Positions 33,977-43,113 are shown, counted from the stretch's first letter. The stretch is DNA of 64,000 bases from JBOCEF01 sp050586345 (GCF_050586345.1 NZ_JBOCEF010000018.1:1-64000), one strand, 5' to 3'. A program made the numbers and translations. The notes: generated from the letters alone by a model not told the origin.

Positions 33977-35152
33977 TCACTTGATCGTTTCGATCGTCTT
34001 CCACGAGCCGTTGTCGATCTCGGAGATGAAGATGGTGTTCGCGCCGACATGGTTGTCGGCCGAGTAGCTCACGTCCACCGCCGAGATGTCGTCGTGGTAG
34101 CTGAGCGATTCCATCGCCTTCAGGAAGCTCTCGCGGGTCAGCGGCTCCTCCGCCGCCTCCAGCGCGCGCACGAACTGCTCGGCGCCCGAGCGGCCCAGGA
34201 TCGCGCCCGTGCCCGGCAGGTTCTCACCCGTCGCCTCCTTGTACTCGGCGATCCACTCGGCCACCGCCGGGTCGCCCGCGCGGGCCTCGAGATCCTGCCA
34301 GCCGGAGCCGGCGAAGACGCCCGAGGTCACGCCCTGGGCGGCGAGGCCCTTGGCGACGACGGTGTGGAAACCGGCCGAGGACAGCAGGAACCGGGTGTCC
34401 TCCATGCCCAGCTTGCGGGCGGTGGCGATGGCGTTGATCATCTGGCCGATGCCCAGCGCCATGCCGACCGTGTCGCAGCCGCTTTCCTTGATGCGGCCGA
34501 GGGCGCCGGTGAAGTCGCTCTCGTCGGGCTTGTGCGACAGCTCCACCCCCATCTCGAGCCCGGCTTCCTTGACGCCGTCGAGCACGCCCGCCTCGATCTC
34601 CTTGCCGAAATCGGTGGGCAGGAACATCAGGCAGAACTTCTTGGCGCCCTGCTTCTCGGCCATGTACTTCACCGAGGTCTTCACGCCCTCGTAATAGCTC
34701 GCCGCGCTGGCGAACTTCCACGGCGCGGGCGGGTCCACCATCTGCCGCGCGGCCGAGAGCGGGTAGACGTTCGGGATCCCCTGCGGGCCCATCATCTGGA
34801 ACATCGCCAGGTTATGGGGCGTCCCGAGGTTCAGCAGCATGGCGAAGACGCGGTCGCGGTTGATCAGCTTGTTCGCCGCCTGCATCGCCTTGGGAACCTG
34901 GTAGCCGTGGTCCTCGGTGATGTAGGTGATCTTGCGCCCGTTCACGCCGCCCGCGGCGTTGATCTTCTCGAAATAGAGGTTCGCCGCGGTGACCGCCGGG
35001 ACCGAGAAGGGCGCGAAGATGCCCGACAGGTCATGCGCGGCGCCGATGATGATCTCATCATCGCTGACGCCCGGCGCGTCCGCGGCGGCGGTCGTCGCGG
35101 CGGCGGCCGCGGCGATGGCCGCGGCGGCGGCGAGGGTGAAGAGTTTCTTCAT
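33977..35152 (-). CDS. Periplasmic branched-chain amino acid/amide-type binding protein
   Basis: The 391-aa protein starts with a Sec signal peptide (MKKLFTLAAAAAIAAAAAAT, cleavage near TAAADA). The mature start, DDEIIIGAAHDLSGIFAPF, is the LivK/Peripla_BP_6 pattern. Later blocks include FEKINAAGGVNGRKITYITE and SSAGFHTVVAKGLAA. It captures a small acid or amide in the periplasm for the LivHMGF transporter encoded upstream in the same operon. Unlike typical liv operons, it comes after an acyl-CoA ligase and before acyl-CoA dehydrogenases, so the substrate may be a fatty, aromatic or branched acid instead of leucine. Confidence 0.9.
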   Translation of the reverse strand: MKKLFTLAAAAAIAAAAAATTAAADAPGVSDDEIIIGAAHDLSGIFAPFSVPAVTAANLYFEKINAAGGVNGRKITYITEDHGYQVPKAMQAANKLINRDRVFAMLLNLGTPHNLAMFQMMGPQGIPNVYPLSAARQMVDPPAPWKFASAASYYEGVKTSVKYMAEKQGAKKFCLMFLPTDFGKEIEAGVLDGVKEAGLEMGVELSHKPDESDFTGALGRIKESGCDTVGMALGIGQMINAIATARKLGMEDTRFLLSSAGFHTVVAKGLAAQGVTSGVFAGSGWQDLEARAGDPAVAEWIAEYKEATGENLPGTGAILGRSGAEQFVRALEAAEEPLTRESFLKAMESLSYHDDISAVDVSYSADNHVGANTIFISEIDNGSWKTIETIK

Positions 35153-35171
35153 GGTATCCTCCCAGTTGTGT

Positions 35172-35193
35172 CCGACCGTCTCCCGCCGGTCGG
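35172..35193. terminator. Small hairpin between ligase and binding-protein genes
   Basis: CCGACCG (35172-35178) pairs with CGGTCGG (35187-35193) around an 8-base loop, in the 50-base gap after the binding-protein start and before the ligase stop. It may be a processing or attenuation element; evidence is structural only. Confidence 0.3.
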
Positions 35194-35202
35194 TACAGGT
35201 CG

Positions 35203-37071
35203 TCAGTACATCTCGTCGATGAGCCCCTTGTGGCGCTCGTTCACGAAATTCCGCTTCAGCTTCATCGTCGGCGTCAGCTCCTCGTCCTCCGCCGTCAGCA
35301 GGATGTCGATCAGGCGGAAATCCTTCAGCTGCTCGACCTGCGCGAATTGCCTGTTGGTCTCGGCCACCACCTCGCCGATCAGCGCCCGCACCTCCGCCGC
35401 GCGGGTGAGCGAGGCGAAGTCCGAGAACGGGACCTGCCGGTCCTGCGCGAACTTCTCCACATTCTCCTGGTCGATCATCACGAGGCAGGTGAGGTACTTG
35501 CGCCGGTCGCCGATCACCACCGCGTCGGCGATGTAGGGGCTGAACTTCAGGCGGCTCTCGATCTCCGCCGGGGTGATGTTCTTGCCCCCCGCGGTGATGA
35601 TGATGTCCTTGGCCCGCCCGGTGATGGTCAGGCGGCCCTGGTTGTCGATGCGCCCCAGGTCCCCGGTGCGCAGCCAGCCGTCCTCGGTGAAGGTCTCGGC
35701 CGTCTTCTCGGGCTTGTTCCAGTAGCCGCCGAACACGCCCGCGCCGCGGACCTCCAGCTCGCCCTCGGGCGACAGGCGCAGGTCCACCCCCGGCAGGGGC
35801 TTGCCCACGGTGCCCACCGCGTTGTCCTCGACCGTGTTGATCGTGGCGACGCCGGTGGTCTCGGTCATCCCGTAGCCCTCGATCAGCGGGACCCCGATGC
35901 CGTCGAACCAGTCGATCAGCTCGGGCGAGATCGGCGCCGCGCCGGAGGTCACCCGCCGCGCGTTGTCGAGGCCGAGCATCCGGCGCAGGTTGCCCAGCAC
36001 CAGCCAGTCGGCGATGGCGAACTGGATCTTCAGCCCCGCCGGGACCGGCTTGCCCTCGGCCCGCGCCTTCGCCCGCGCCGTGCCGACGCGGATCGCCCAG
36101 TCGAAGGCCGCCCCGCCGATCCGCCCGGCCTCCGAGCGCATGATCATCACCCGGGAGTGGATCTTCTCCCAGATCCGCGGCACCCCGGCGAAGGTGTCGG
36201 GCGACACCTCGCGCAGGTTCTCGAACACCGTCTCCGGGCTCTCGGCGAAGTTGACCACGCAGGCGTTGGCCAGCGCCGCCTCGACCGAGACCAGCCGCTC
36301 CAGCACGTGGCACAGCGGCAGGAAGCACAGCAGCTCGTCCCCCGCCTTGAAGTCGAGCATCCGGCGCCCGGCCGAGAGCTGGAAGATCATGTTGCGATGG
36401 GTGCAGATCGCCCCCTTGGGCGGCCCGGTGGTCCCCGAGGTGTAGATCAGCATCCGCGGATCGTTCGGCTTCACCTCGTACAGCGCCTTTTCGAACCGGT
36501 CCGGGTGTTCGGCCCCCTGCCCGCGGGCGACGAGCTCGTCATAGAACTCCACCTGCGGGTCCGAGAAATCGACCAGCCCCTCGCGCTCGTAGATCACCAC
36601 GCGCTCGATCCCCGGCATGTCGCCGCGGGCGGTCAGCCACTTGTCGAGCTGCTCCTCGTTCTCGACGAACAGCACCCGGGCGCCGCTGTCCTGCGCGAGG
36701 TACGCCAGCTGGTTCGGGCTGTCGGTGGTGTAGACCCCGGTCGGGATCGCGCCGATGGCGGCGGCGGCGAGGTCGCAGCACAGCCATTCGCGCCGGTCCT
36801 CGGCCAGGATCAGCACCGGCTCGCCCTTCCGCACGCCAAGGTCCATGAGCGCGAGGCCCACGGCCCGGGATTCCTCGTACCAGTCGGTCCAGGACCAGGC
36901 CTGCCAGATGCCCAGCTTCTTCTCGCGGTGGCAGGTGGCGGCGCCCAGCTCCTTGCAGCGCGCGGCCCAGAGGGCGACGATGGTCTCGTGCCCGTCGAAC
37001 TCCACCGTCTCGCCCGACGCGGCGGCGGCCGGAACGCCCGTCATCATCTCCATGTCTTGCGCCTCTTCCAA
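35203..37071 (-). CDS. Long-chain-type acyl-CoA synthetase (AMP-binding)
   Basis: The 622-aa protein is of the larger FadD15-like type: LIYTSGTTGPPKGAICTHRN, YGMTETTGVATINTVEDNAV, GWLRTGDLGRIDNQGRLTIT, GRAKDIIITAGGKNITPAEI, and a C-terminal end PTMKLKRNFVNERHKGLIDE. It activates a carboxylic acid to acyl-CoA. It overlaps livF by 28 bases if ATG 37071 is used; in-frame ATGs at 37053-37044 would shorten the overlap. Such ligases next to liv transporters are common in Rhodobacterales and suggest that the imported acid is CoA-activated at once. Confidence 0.9.
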   Translation of the reverse strand: MEEAQDMEMMTGVPAAAASGETVEFDGHETIVALWAARCKELGAATCHREKKLGIWQAWSWTDWYEESRAVGLALMDLGVRKGEPVLILAEDRREWLCCDLAAAAIGAIPTGVYTTDSPNQLAYLAQDSGARVLFVENEEQLDKWLTARGDMPGIERVVIYEREGLVDFSDPQVEFYDELVARGQGAEHPDRFEKALYEVKPNDPRMLIYTSGTTGPPKGAICTHRNMIFQLSAGRRMLDFKAGDELLCFLPLCHVLERLVSVEAALANACVVNFAESPETVFENLREVSPDTFAGVPRIWEKIHSRVMIMRSEAGRIGGAAFDWAIRVGTARAKARAEGKPVPAGLKIQFAIADWLVLGNLRRMLGLDNARRVTSGAAPISPELIDWFDGIGVPLIEGYGMTETTGVATINTVEDNAVGTVGKPLPGVDLRLSPEGELEVRGAGVFGGYWNKPEKTAETFTEDGWLRTGDLGRIDNQGRLTITGRAKDIIITAGGKNITPAEIESRLKFSPYIADAVVIGDRRKYLTCLVMIDQENVEKFAQDRQVPFSDFASLTRAAEVRALIGEVVAETNRQFAQVEQLKDFRLIDILLTAEDEELTPTMKLKRNFVNERHKGLIDEMY

Positions 37072-37808
37072 CGTTTCTCGCCGCGGGCCGCGTCGTCGGA
37101 CCGGCCAAGGTAGAATTCCTGGATGTCCTCGGACGCCTTGAGCCGCTCGGTCGGCCCGGCCATCACGATGCGCCCGGTCTCGAGCACGTAGCCCGAATGC
37201 GCCGTCTCCAGCGCCACGTGGGCGTTCTGCTCGACCAGCAGCATGGTCACCTTCCGCTCGGCGTTCAGCCGCGCGACGATGCCGAAGATCTCCTGCGTCA
37301 GCAGGGGCGAGAGGCCGAGCGACGGCTCGTCCAGCATCATCAGCGTGGGCTGCGCCATCAGCCCGCGGCCGATGGCCAGCATCTGCTGCTGCCCGCCCGA
37401 CAGAAGGCCCGCTTGCTGCTTGCGCCGCTCCTTCAGGATCGGGAAGTAGTCATAGCACATCTCGATATCGCCCGAGACGTCCCCGGGCCGGGTGTAGGCC
37501 CCGAGCCTGAGGTTCTCCTCCACCGACAGGTAGGGGAACACCTCGCGCCCCTCGGGGACCAGCGACAGCCCCTTGCGCACCAGCCTGTCGGTGTCGGCGC
37601 CGTCGATGCGCGTCCCCTGGAAGGTGATGTCGCCCTTGGTCGGGGTCATCAGCCCGGCGATGGCCTTCATCAGCGTGGACTTGCCCGCGCCGTTGGCCCC
37701 CAGGATGGCGACGATCTCGCCCTCGGCCACGTCGATCGAGACCCCGCGCAGCGCGGTGACCGCGCCGTAGGAGACCTCGAGGTTGCTCACGGAAAGAACG
37801 GTCATCAC
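37044..37808 (-). CDS. livF: LivF-type ABC transporter ATPase
   Basis: The 254-aa protein has Walker A GANGAGKST, signature LLSGGQQQMLAIGRGLM, Walker B LMMLDEPSLGL and a His switch region, with LivF-specific VTMLLVEQNAHVALETA. It energises uptake together with LivG. Its ATG lies inside the livG stop (four-base overlap), and the next gene overlaps its end. Confidence 0.93.
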   Translation of the reverse strand: MMTVLSVSNLEVSYGAVTALRGVSIDVAEGEIVAILGANGAGKSTLMKAIAGLMTPTKGDITFQGTRIDGADTDRLVRKGLSLVPEGREVFPYLSVEENLRLGAYTRPGDVSGDIEMCYDYFPILKERRKQQAGLLSGGQQQMLAIGRGLMAQPTLMMLDEPSLGLSPLLTQEIFGIVARLNAERKVTMLLVEQNAHVALETAHSGYVLETGRIVMAGPTERLKASEDIQEFYLGRSDDAARGEKRWKRRKTWR

Positions 37809-38578
37809 GCGGCCCCCACGCTGGCGCCCAGGTACGCGGCCTGGACCTGCGGGTCCGCCTGCACCTCGGCGGGCGTGCCGAGGGCCAGCGGCTTGCCGTT
37901 GGCCACCGCCAGCACCCGGTCGCAGGTGCGGCTGACCAGCGACATGTCATGCTCCACCATCACCACGGTCAGGCCCATCACCCGGCGCATGTCCTCGATC
38001 CAGAAGGACACGTCCCGCGTCTCCTCGACCGACAGGCCCGAGGCGGGCTCGTCCAGCAGGATCAGCTTCGGGCCCAGCGCCATGGCGCGGCCGATCTCCA
38101 CCACCTTCCGGACGCCGTAAGGCAGCCCCGCGATCATCGAGCGCCGATAGGCCTCGAGCTCCAGGAACTCGATCACCTTCTCGACCTCGAGCCGGTGCGC
38201 CCGTTCCGCCCGGCGCACCGAGGGCAGGTGCAGGATGTCGGAGACGAAGTTGGTCCCCTTGTGCGCGTGCCGCCCCATCAGCAGGTTGTCGAGCACGGTC
38301 GAATGGTCGAACAGCTCGATGTTCTGGAACGTGCGCGCGATCCCGAGCGGCGCGATCTGGTGCGCCTTCAGGGCGGTGATGTCCCGCCCCTCGAACCGGA
38401 TCTTCCCGCGGGTGGGCTCATAGATGCGGCTGATCAGGTTGAAGATGGTCGACTTGCCGGCGCCGTTCGGGCCGATGATGGCGAAGACCTCGCCCTCCTC
38501 GACCGCGAAGGACACCCCGTCCACCGCCTTCACGCCGCCGAAATGGACGGCGAGGTCCTCGACTTCCAGCAGGCTCAT
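37805..38578 (-). CDS. livG: LivG-type ABC transporter ATPase
   Basis: The 257-aa protein has Walker A GPNGAGKST, a variant signature LPYGVRKVVEIGRAMA, and Walker B LILLDEPASGL, followed by VVMVEHDMSLV, all typical of LivG. The insert IAPLGIARTFQNIELFDHST is a LivG hallmark. It pairs with LivF. Four-base overlaps join it to livM and livF. Confidence 0.93.
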   Translation of the reverse strand: MSLLEVEDLAVHFGGVKAVDGVSFAVEEGEVFAIIGPNGAGKSTIFNLISRIYEPTRGKIRFEGRDITALKAHQIAPLGIARTFQNIELFDHSTVLDNLLMGRHAHKGTNFVSDILHLPSVRRAERAHRLEVEKVIEFLELEAYRRSMIAGLPYGVRKVVEIGRAMALGPKLILLDEPASGLSVEETRDVSFWIEDMRRVMGLTVVMVEHDMSLVSRTCDRVLAVANGKPLALGTPAEVQADPQVQAAYLGASVGAA

Positions 38579-39672
38579 TTCATCCGCTCCGTCTTCAGGT
38601 AGGTCTTCTGGCGACGGAACATGTCGCGGCGCGCCAGCGGGAACAGCTCGGCCCAGGCCCGCAGCTTGCGCCAGCTGCCGTAGAGCCCCGCGGGCTCGTA
38701 GATGATGAAGCCCATCAGGATCGCCGCGAACAGCGCGGTGTCGAGGCCGGGGATGGAGCTGAGATCCACCCCGAAGCCCGCCTTCACGTTGTCGCGCAGG
38801 ATCGCGATCACCTGCGGCATCCCGGTGATCAGGATCGCGCCGAGATAGGCCCCCTGGATCGACCCCAGCCCGCCGATGGTGACCACCAGCAGCAGGTTGA
38901 TCGAGATGAAGATCGAGAAGAGCTCGTAGTTGAAGAAGCCGATGAAATGCCCCATCAGCGCCCCCGCCAGCCCCGTCACCCCCGCCGACAGCCCGAAGGC
39001 CAGCGCGCGGGTCTTCGGCACGTCGACGCCCAGCGCCCGGGCCGAGACCTCGGAATCGCGCACCGCGAGGAAGGACCGGCCCGTCGGCGCCCGCATCAGG
39101 TTGGCATAGCCCCAGGTCACCAGCGCGACGACGGCGAGGCAGAGCCAGTAGAAATTGTCGAGATGCGCGTAGCGGTCGAAGGAAATCCCGAGGATCTCCA
39201 CCGACGGGGCCATGATCCCGCCCACGCCGCCGGTGATCGGCTCGAGCGCGATCACCATCTCCTCGACCAGCGCGAAGACGGCGAGGGTGGCGATGGCCAG
39301 GTAGATGCCCGACAGCTTCGCCGCCGGGATCGCCACCAGCGCGCCGAACACCCCCGCCACGATCCCCGCGACGGGGAAGGCGATGATGAAGGGAACCCCC
39401 GCGGTCATCAGCGCCGCGTCGGTATAGGCCCCGACCGCCAGGAAGGCGGCATGCCCGAGGCTCACCAGCCCCGTGTGCCCCACCGCCACCATCAGGCCCA
39501 TGCCCGCCAGCGCCCAGATCAGCGTGTTCGCCGCCTCGGCCAGGTAGTAATCGCCCACCGCGAAGGGCAGCAGCGCCATCGCCAGCAGCAGCGCGCCCAT
39601 CCAGGCCCGGTCCCGCCAGCTTTCATGCAGGTCGATGTCGCGGTCGTAAGAGGTCTTGAGGATCACCCGCAT
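38575..39672 (-). CDS. livM: LivM-type ABC transporter permease
   Basis: The 365-aa protein has eight or more hydrophobic helices and the LivM pattern GHTGLVSLGHAAFLAVGAYT, and later GRSFLAVRDSEVSARALGVD, the loop that contacts LivG. The C-terminal end (RRDMFRRQKTYLKTERMK) is longer and more basic than usual. Four bases separate it from livH. Confidence 0.93.
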   Translation of the reverse strand: MRVILKTSYDRDIDLHESWRDRAWMGALLLAMALLPFAVGDYYLAEAANTLIWALAGMGLMVAVGHTGLVSLGHAAFLAVGAYTDAALMTAGVPFIIAFPVAGIVAGVFGALVAIPAAKLSGIYLAIATLAVFALVEEMVIALEPITGGVGGIMAPSVEILGISFDRYAHLDNFYWLCLAVVALVTWGYANLMRAPTGRSFLAVRDSEVSARALGVDVPKTRALAFGLSAGVTGLAGALMGHFIGFFNYELFSIFISINLLLVVTIGGLGSIQGAYLGAILITGMPQVIAILRDNVKAGFGVDLSSIPGLDTALFAAILMGFIIYEPAGLYGSWRKLRAWAELFPLARRDMFRRQKTYLKTERMK

Positions 39673-39676
39673 CGCA

Positions 39677-40555
39677 TCAGACCTTCTTCGCCATCATCTG
39701 GCTGAACAGCCCGCCGGGCCGCGCCACCAGGACCGCCAGCATCAGGATGTACGGCGTCATCTTCGCGATCTCCGAGGGCGCGTAGCGGCCCGCCAGCGGC
39801 TCGGCCACCCCGATCAGCAGCCCGCCCAGCAGCGCGCCGGGAAGCGACCCGAGCCCGCCGATCACCGCCGCCGCGAAGGCCTTGATGCCCAGAAGGCCGA
39901 TATTCGGGTCGATCGCGCCGCGGGTCGCGAACAGCACCCCCGCCACCGTCGCCACCGCCCCCGACAGGCCCCAGATCAGCGCGTTCACCCGCATCACCGG
40001 TACGCCCACGATGCAGGCCGCCATCTGGTTCTGCGACGCCGCCTGCGCGGCCATGCCGACCCGGGTGAAGGCGAAGAACGCCCACAGGCCCACGGTCAGT
40101 CCCACGGTGGTGACGATGGTGACGATGTCGGCGACGGACACGGTCAGCGTGCCCATGTGCACCGCGCTCCCGGAGAACGGCGTCTCCAGCACCAGCGGCG
40201 TGTAGCCCCAGATCGACCCGGCCACGAAGCGCAGCAGGAACCCGAAGGCGATGGTCAGGATCACCAGCGCGAATTGCGGCTGGCCGAACAGGCGCCGCAC
40301 CACGAACCGCTCCGTCGCCCAGCCCACGCCGAACATCATCGACACCGCGATGGGCACGGCCAGCCAGAACGACAGCCCCAGGTGGTCGGCATTGCCGAAG
40401 CCCAGCGCCATGAAGGCCCCGAGCATCATCATGTCGCCCTGCGCGAAATTCACGCCCTCGCTGGACTTGTAGATGAGCACGAAGCCGAGGGCCACGAGCC
40501 CGTAGATGCAGCCGTTGGCCACGCCCCCGATCAGGAGCTGCACAAGCTCCGTCAT
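39677..40555 (-). CDS. livH: LivH-type ABC transporter permease
   Basis: The 292-aa protein matches LivH: GGVANGCIYGLVALGFVLIY, SSEGVNFAQGDMMMLGAF, and the cytoplasmic loop TRVGMAAQAASQNQMAACIV. It forms the membrane channel with LivM. It is the first gene of the operon, 83 bases after the predicted -10 element of the divergent promoter region. An in-frame extension upstream adds a poor N-terminus, so ATG 40555 is preferred. Confidence 0.93.
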   Translation of the reverse strand: MTELVQLLIGGVANGCIYGLVALGFVLIYKSSEGVNFAQGDMMMLGAFMALGFGNADHLGLSFWLAVPIAVSMMFGVGWATERFVVRRLFGQPQFALVILTIAFGFLLRFVAGSIWGYTPLVLETPFSGSAVHMGTLTVSVADIVTIVTTVGLTVGLWAFFAFTRVGMAAQAASQNQMAACIVGVPVMRVNALIWGLSGAVATVAGVLFATRGAIDPNIGLLGIKAFAAAVIGGLGSLPGALLGGLLIGVAEPLAGRYAPSEIAKMTPYILMLAVLVARPGGLFSQMMAKKV

Positions 40556-40628
40556 CGGGCGGCGCGCCCGAGGGCGCCTCCCTTGCAGTCGGTCATTCCG
40601 CCTTCCTACCTGTCGGCGGTGAACGTTA

Positions 40629-40657
40629 TTGACTCGATTTAAACAGGGGTGTTCAAT
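40629..40657 (+). promoter_or_regulatory. Promoter of the divergent TetR gene
   Basis: TTGACT (40629-40634), 17-base spacer, TTCAAT (40652-40657). It overlaps the liv promoter almost fully, so the two polymerases would compete. Confidence 0.55.
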
Positions 40658-40666
40658 TTGCGTCAA
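40638..40666 (-). promoter_or_regulatory. Promoter of the liv/acyl-CoA operon
   Basis: On the minus strand TTGACG (40666-40661) is followed after exactly 17 bases by TTTAAA (40643-40638). This is a good sigma-70 pair 83 bases before livH. Confidence 0.6.
40639..40656. promoter_or_regulatory. Shared operator between the divergent promoters
   Basis: TTAAACA-GGGG-TGTTCAA is an 18-bp inverted repeat with one mismatch in the arms. It lies between the -35 and -10 elements of both promoters. A TetR-type dimer bound here would block both directions. The gene at 40722 is the natural candidate. Confidence 0.55.
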
Positions 40667-40721
40667 CAGTTTTTCTAAAGCGCTGTTTTACGCAGTGCAG
40701 CAAAGGTTTCGCGGGGGCGAA

Positions 40722-41342
40722 ATGCAACCGAGCGCCCTGCGCATCCACAAGGCCGCCCTGCGGATCTTCGCCGATCACGGCGGCTCCAGCGTGGCGATCA
40801 GCGAGCTGGCGCGCGAGGCGGGCGTGTCCCGCGGCACCGTCTACAACAATCTCGACGACCCGGCGGACCTGTTCCCCGCCCTCTGCGCCCTGCTGGCGGA
40901 TGAATTCCTCGATTCCGTCAACGGCGTCTGCGCGGGGATGGAGGACCCGGCCGAGAAAATCTCGGCCGCGATCCGCCTCGGGGTGCGACGGGTGCATGAC
41001 GAGCCGCACTGGGGCCGGTTCATCGCCCGCTACGCGATGCTGGAGCCGCGCCTCGGCACCTTCTGGGGCGCGATGCCGGCGGCCGAGCTGCGGCGCGGCA
41101 TCGCCTCGGGGCGGTTCTCGCTGCGCCCCGAGCAGGTCCCCTCGGCCACCGCCACCGCCGGCGGGGCCACCTTCGGGGCGATCTCCATCGTGCTCGACGG
41201 CCGCCGGGCGTGGCGCGAGGCGGGGACCGACGCGGCGGAGATCGTGCTGCGCGGCATCGGGGTCCCGGCGCGCGAGGCGCGGGTGATCTCGCACCAGCCG
41301 CTGCCCGCCCTGCCCCTCGTGTTCGATTACGAGGGCGTCTGA
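40722..41342 (+). CDS. TetR family regulator of the liv/acyl-CoA operon
   Basis: The 206-aa protein has an N-terminal TetR domain (LRIHKAALRIFADHGGSSVA, ISELAREAGVSRGTVYNNL, DDPADLFPALCALLA) and a helical ligand domain. ATG 40722 follows GCGGGGGCGA; a longer frame from 40629 would run through the predicted promoter. It is divergent from the nine-gene catabolic operon and faces the shared 18-bp operator. The ligand is probably an acyl-CoA from the pathway, by analogy with FadR/PaaR-type TetR proteins. Confidence 0.87.
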   Translation: MQPSALRIHKAALRIFADHGGSSVAISELAREAGVSRGTVYNNLDDPADLFPALCALLADEFLDSVNGVCAGMEDPAEKISAAIRLGVRRVHDEPHWGRFIARYAMLEPRLGTFWGAMPAAELRRGIASGRFSLRPEQVPSATATAGGATFGAISIVLDGRRAWREAGTDAAEIVLRGIGVPAREARVISHQPLPALPLVFDYEGV

Positions 41343-41362
41343 GCCCCCCTCAGCCCCCGCCT

Positions 41363-42310
41363 TCAGCCCCCCTGCGCCGCCACGTCCGCCGCCACCAGCG
41401 CCTTGTAGAGCCCGCGGATGCGCGTGGTCATCGGCCCCGCCCCCGGCCCGTCGCCGATGGGTTTCCCGTCGACCGAGGCCACCGGCGTCTGCCCCCCGAA
41501 GCTGCCGGTCAGGAACGCCTCGTCCGCGCCGTAGACCTCGTAGAGCGAGAAGTTCTTCTCCCGCACCGGGATGGCGTTTTCCCGGCAGATGTCGATCACC
41601 TTGCGGCGCGTCACCCCGTTCATGCAGTAGTCGCCGGTCGAGGTCCAAACCTCGCCCCCGCGCACGATGAAGAAGTTGCAGGCGTTTGTGGTGTTCACGA
41701 AGCCATGGGGGTCGAGCATCAGCCCCTCGTCCGCCCCCGCCGCCTCGGCCTGAAGGCAGGCGATGACGCAGTTGAGCTTGGAGTGGCTGTTGAACTTCGG
41801 GTCCTGGCTGTGCGGCAGCCCGCGCACCTGCGGCACCGTCGCCAGCCGCACGCCCCTGGCCTGCACCGCCTCGGAGGGCCGGGAGTGTTCGACGATCGCC
41901 ACCACGGTGGGCCCCGAGCGGGACAGGGACGGGTGCTGGAACGGCTTGGCCTTGCGCCCGCGGGTGATCATCAGGCGGCAATGGGCGTCCGACACCATCC
42001 CGTTCGCCTCAGCCGTCGCATCCAGCAGCGCCCGCACCCCCGCGCGGTCCAGCCCCGGGTCCAGCGACACCGCCTTCAGCGAGGCGAAGAGCCGGTCCAT
42101 GTGGTCGTCGAAGAACACCCACTTCCCGCCCTGAAGCCGCATCCCCTCCCACATCCCGTCGCCGAGCATGAAGCCGGAGTCGTAGACCGACACCGCCGCC
42201 TCGTCCTTGTGGACCAGCTCGCCGTTCACCCAGATCAGCAGGTCGTCATTGCGCGGGTCATGCTCGGCGTCATGGGTGGTGGTGGCGGCCTCGCCGCCAA
42301 GGGGGCTCAT
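41363..42310 (-). CDS. Aminotransferase class IV (BCAT/D-amino acid transaminase-like)
   Basis: The 315-aa protein has the fold-type IV pattern: YDSGFMLGDGMWEGMRLQGG, a PLP Lys in FNSHSKLNCVIACLQA, and LMLDPHGFVNTTNACNFFIV with GVTRRKVIDICRENAIPV. It transfers amino groups using PLP, with branched-chain or D-amino acids as usual substrates. The start overlaps the sulfotransferase-like stop (ATGA), so the two are coupled. The first 20 residues are poorly conserved and a later start is possible, though none has a better ribosome site. Confidence 0.85.
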   Translation of the reverse strand: MSPLGGEAATTTHDAEHDPRNDDLLIWVNGELVHKDEAAVSVYDSGFMLGDGMWEGMRLQGGKWVFFDDHMDRLFASLKAVSLDPGLDRAGVRALLDATAEANGMVSDAHCRLMITRGRKAKPFQHPSLSRSGPTVVAIVEHSRPSEAVQARGVRLATVPQVRGLPHSQDPKFNSHSKLNCVIACLQAEAAGADEGLMLDPHGFVNTTNACNFFIVRGGEVWTSTGDYCMNGVTRRKVIDICRENAIPVREKNFSLYEVYGADEAFLTGSFGGQTPVASVDGKPIGDGPGAGPMTTRIRGLYKALVAADVAAQGG

Positions 42311-43035
42311 GCCGCCTCCGGGCGCAGCGCGTGGGCGCGCAGGCGCGAGTAATGCGGCATCGTCTCGTCGCAGAGCGGGCGGAGCGATCCGGGCAGGTCC
42401 GGCAGCGCCCCCTCGGCCCCCGCGAAGCCGGTGGACCGGTGCACCGCGTCGTACCAGTGCGGGGCCCAGACCCCGTCCTCGGGCCGCCCGCCCGCGGGCC
42501 AGGACAGCATCGCCGGGGTGAAGACCACGCCGATGGCGGCGCAGAGCGCGCGCAGCGCGGCCTCCGGCGCCTCGCGGATCACGTGGCTGTCGATCACGGC
42601 ATGGGGCAGCCCGCGGGCGCGCACCTCGTCGAAGATCTCGGCCTGCAGGCGAAAACCGATATCCTCCGCGCCCGGCGCCTCGCGCTTGGCGGCGTAGCTC
42701 GCCAGCACCCGCGCCGGGTGGCGCAGCAGGAACACGTGGGTGCAGGCGTCGAACCAGGACCGGTCCACCCCCTCCAGCATGTGCTGGCACATGTGCTTCT
42801 GGTACCAGAGCGGCCTGCCCCCCGGGATCGGCCCGGCCATGGCGGCGGCGACCTTGCCCGGGTCGCGGTCCTGCGCGGCCATGATCTCCTCCGCCATCGG
42901 GTGGGCCAGTCCGGTGCGGTCGAGATAGGCGGCGTAAAACGGCTCGTCCGTCACGGCGCAGTCGCCGCGGGCGGCGAAGGCGTACATCATCGCGGTCGAA
43001 AGGTTCCGGGGCCCGGACCAGCAGGCGATTCTCAT
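42307..43035 (-). CDS. Sulfotransferase-like protein
   Basis: The 242-aa protein opens with a PAPS-loop-like segment, IACWSGPRNLSTAMMYAFAA, and has TDEPFYAAYL, WYQKHMCQHML and HVFLLRHPARVLASYAAKRE, the pattern of a small bacterial sulfotransferase-like family often found beside class IV aminotransferases. The RHPARVLASYA segment matches the 3'-phosphate contact. A sulfated or other modified amino alcohol or acid is a guess from the pairing. It starts 185 bases from the injection-system operon. Confidence 0.78.
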   Translation of the reverse strand: MRIACWSGPRNLSTAMMYAFAARGDCAVTDEPFYAAYLDRTGLAHPMAEEIMAAQDRDPGKVAAAMAGPIPGGRPLWYQKHMCQHMLEGVDRSWFDACTHVFLLRHPARVLASYAAKREAPGAEDIGFRLQAEIFDEVRARGLPHAVIDSHVIREAPEAALRALCAAIGVVFTPAMLSWPAGGRPEDGVWAPHWYDAVHRSTGFAGAEGALPDLPGSLRPLCDETMPHYSRLRAHALRPEAA

Positions 43036-43113
43036 GGGGGCGGCTCCGTGCGGGAATTGCGGACGGGGGTGCAGACGGGCCCGAGCGTGGGGCGCCCGCG
43101 CGCCGCCTGCAAT

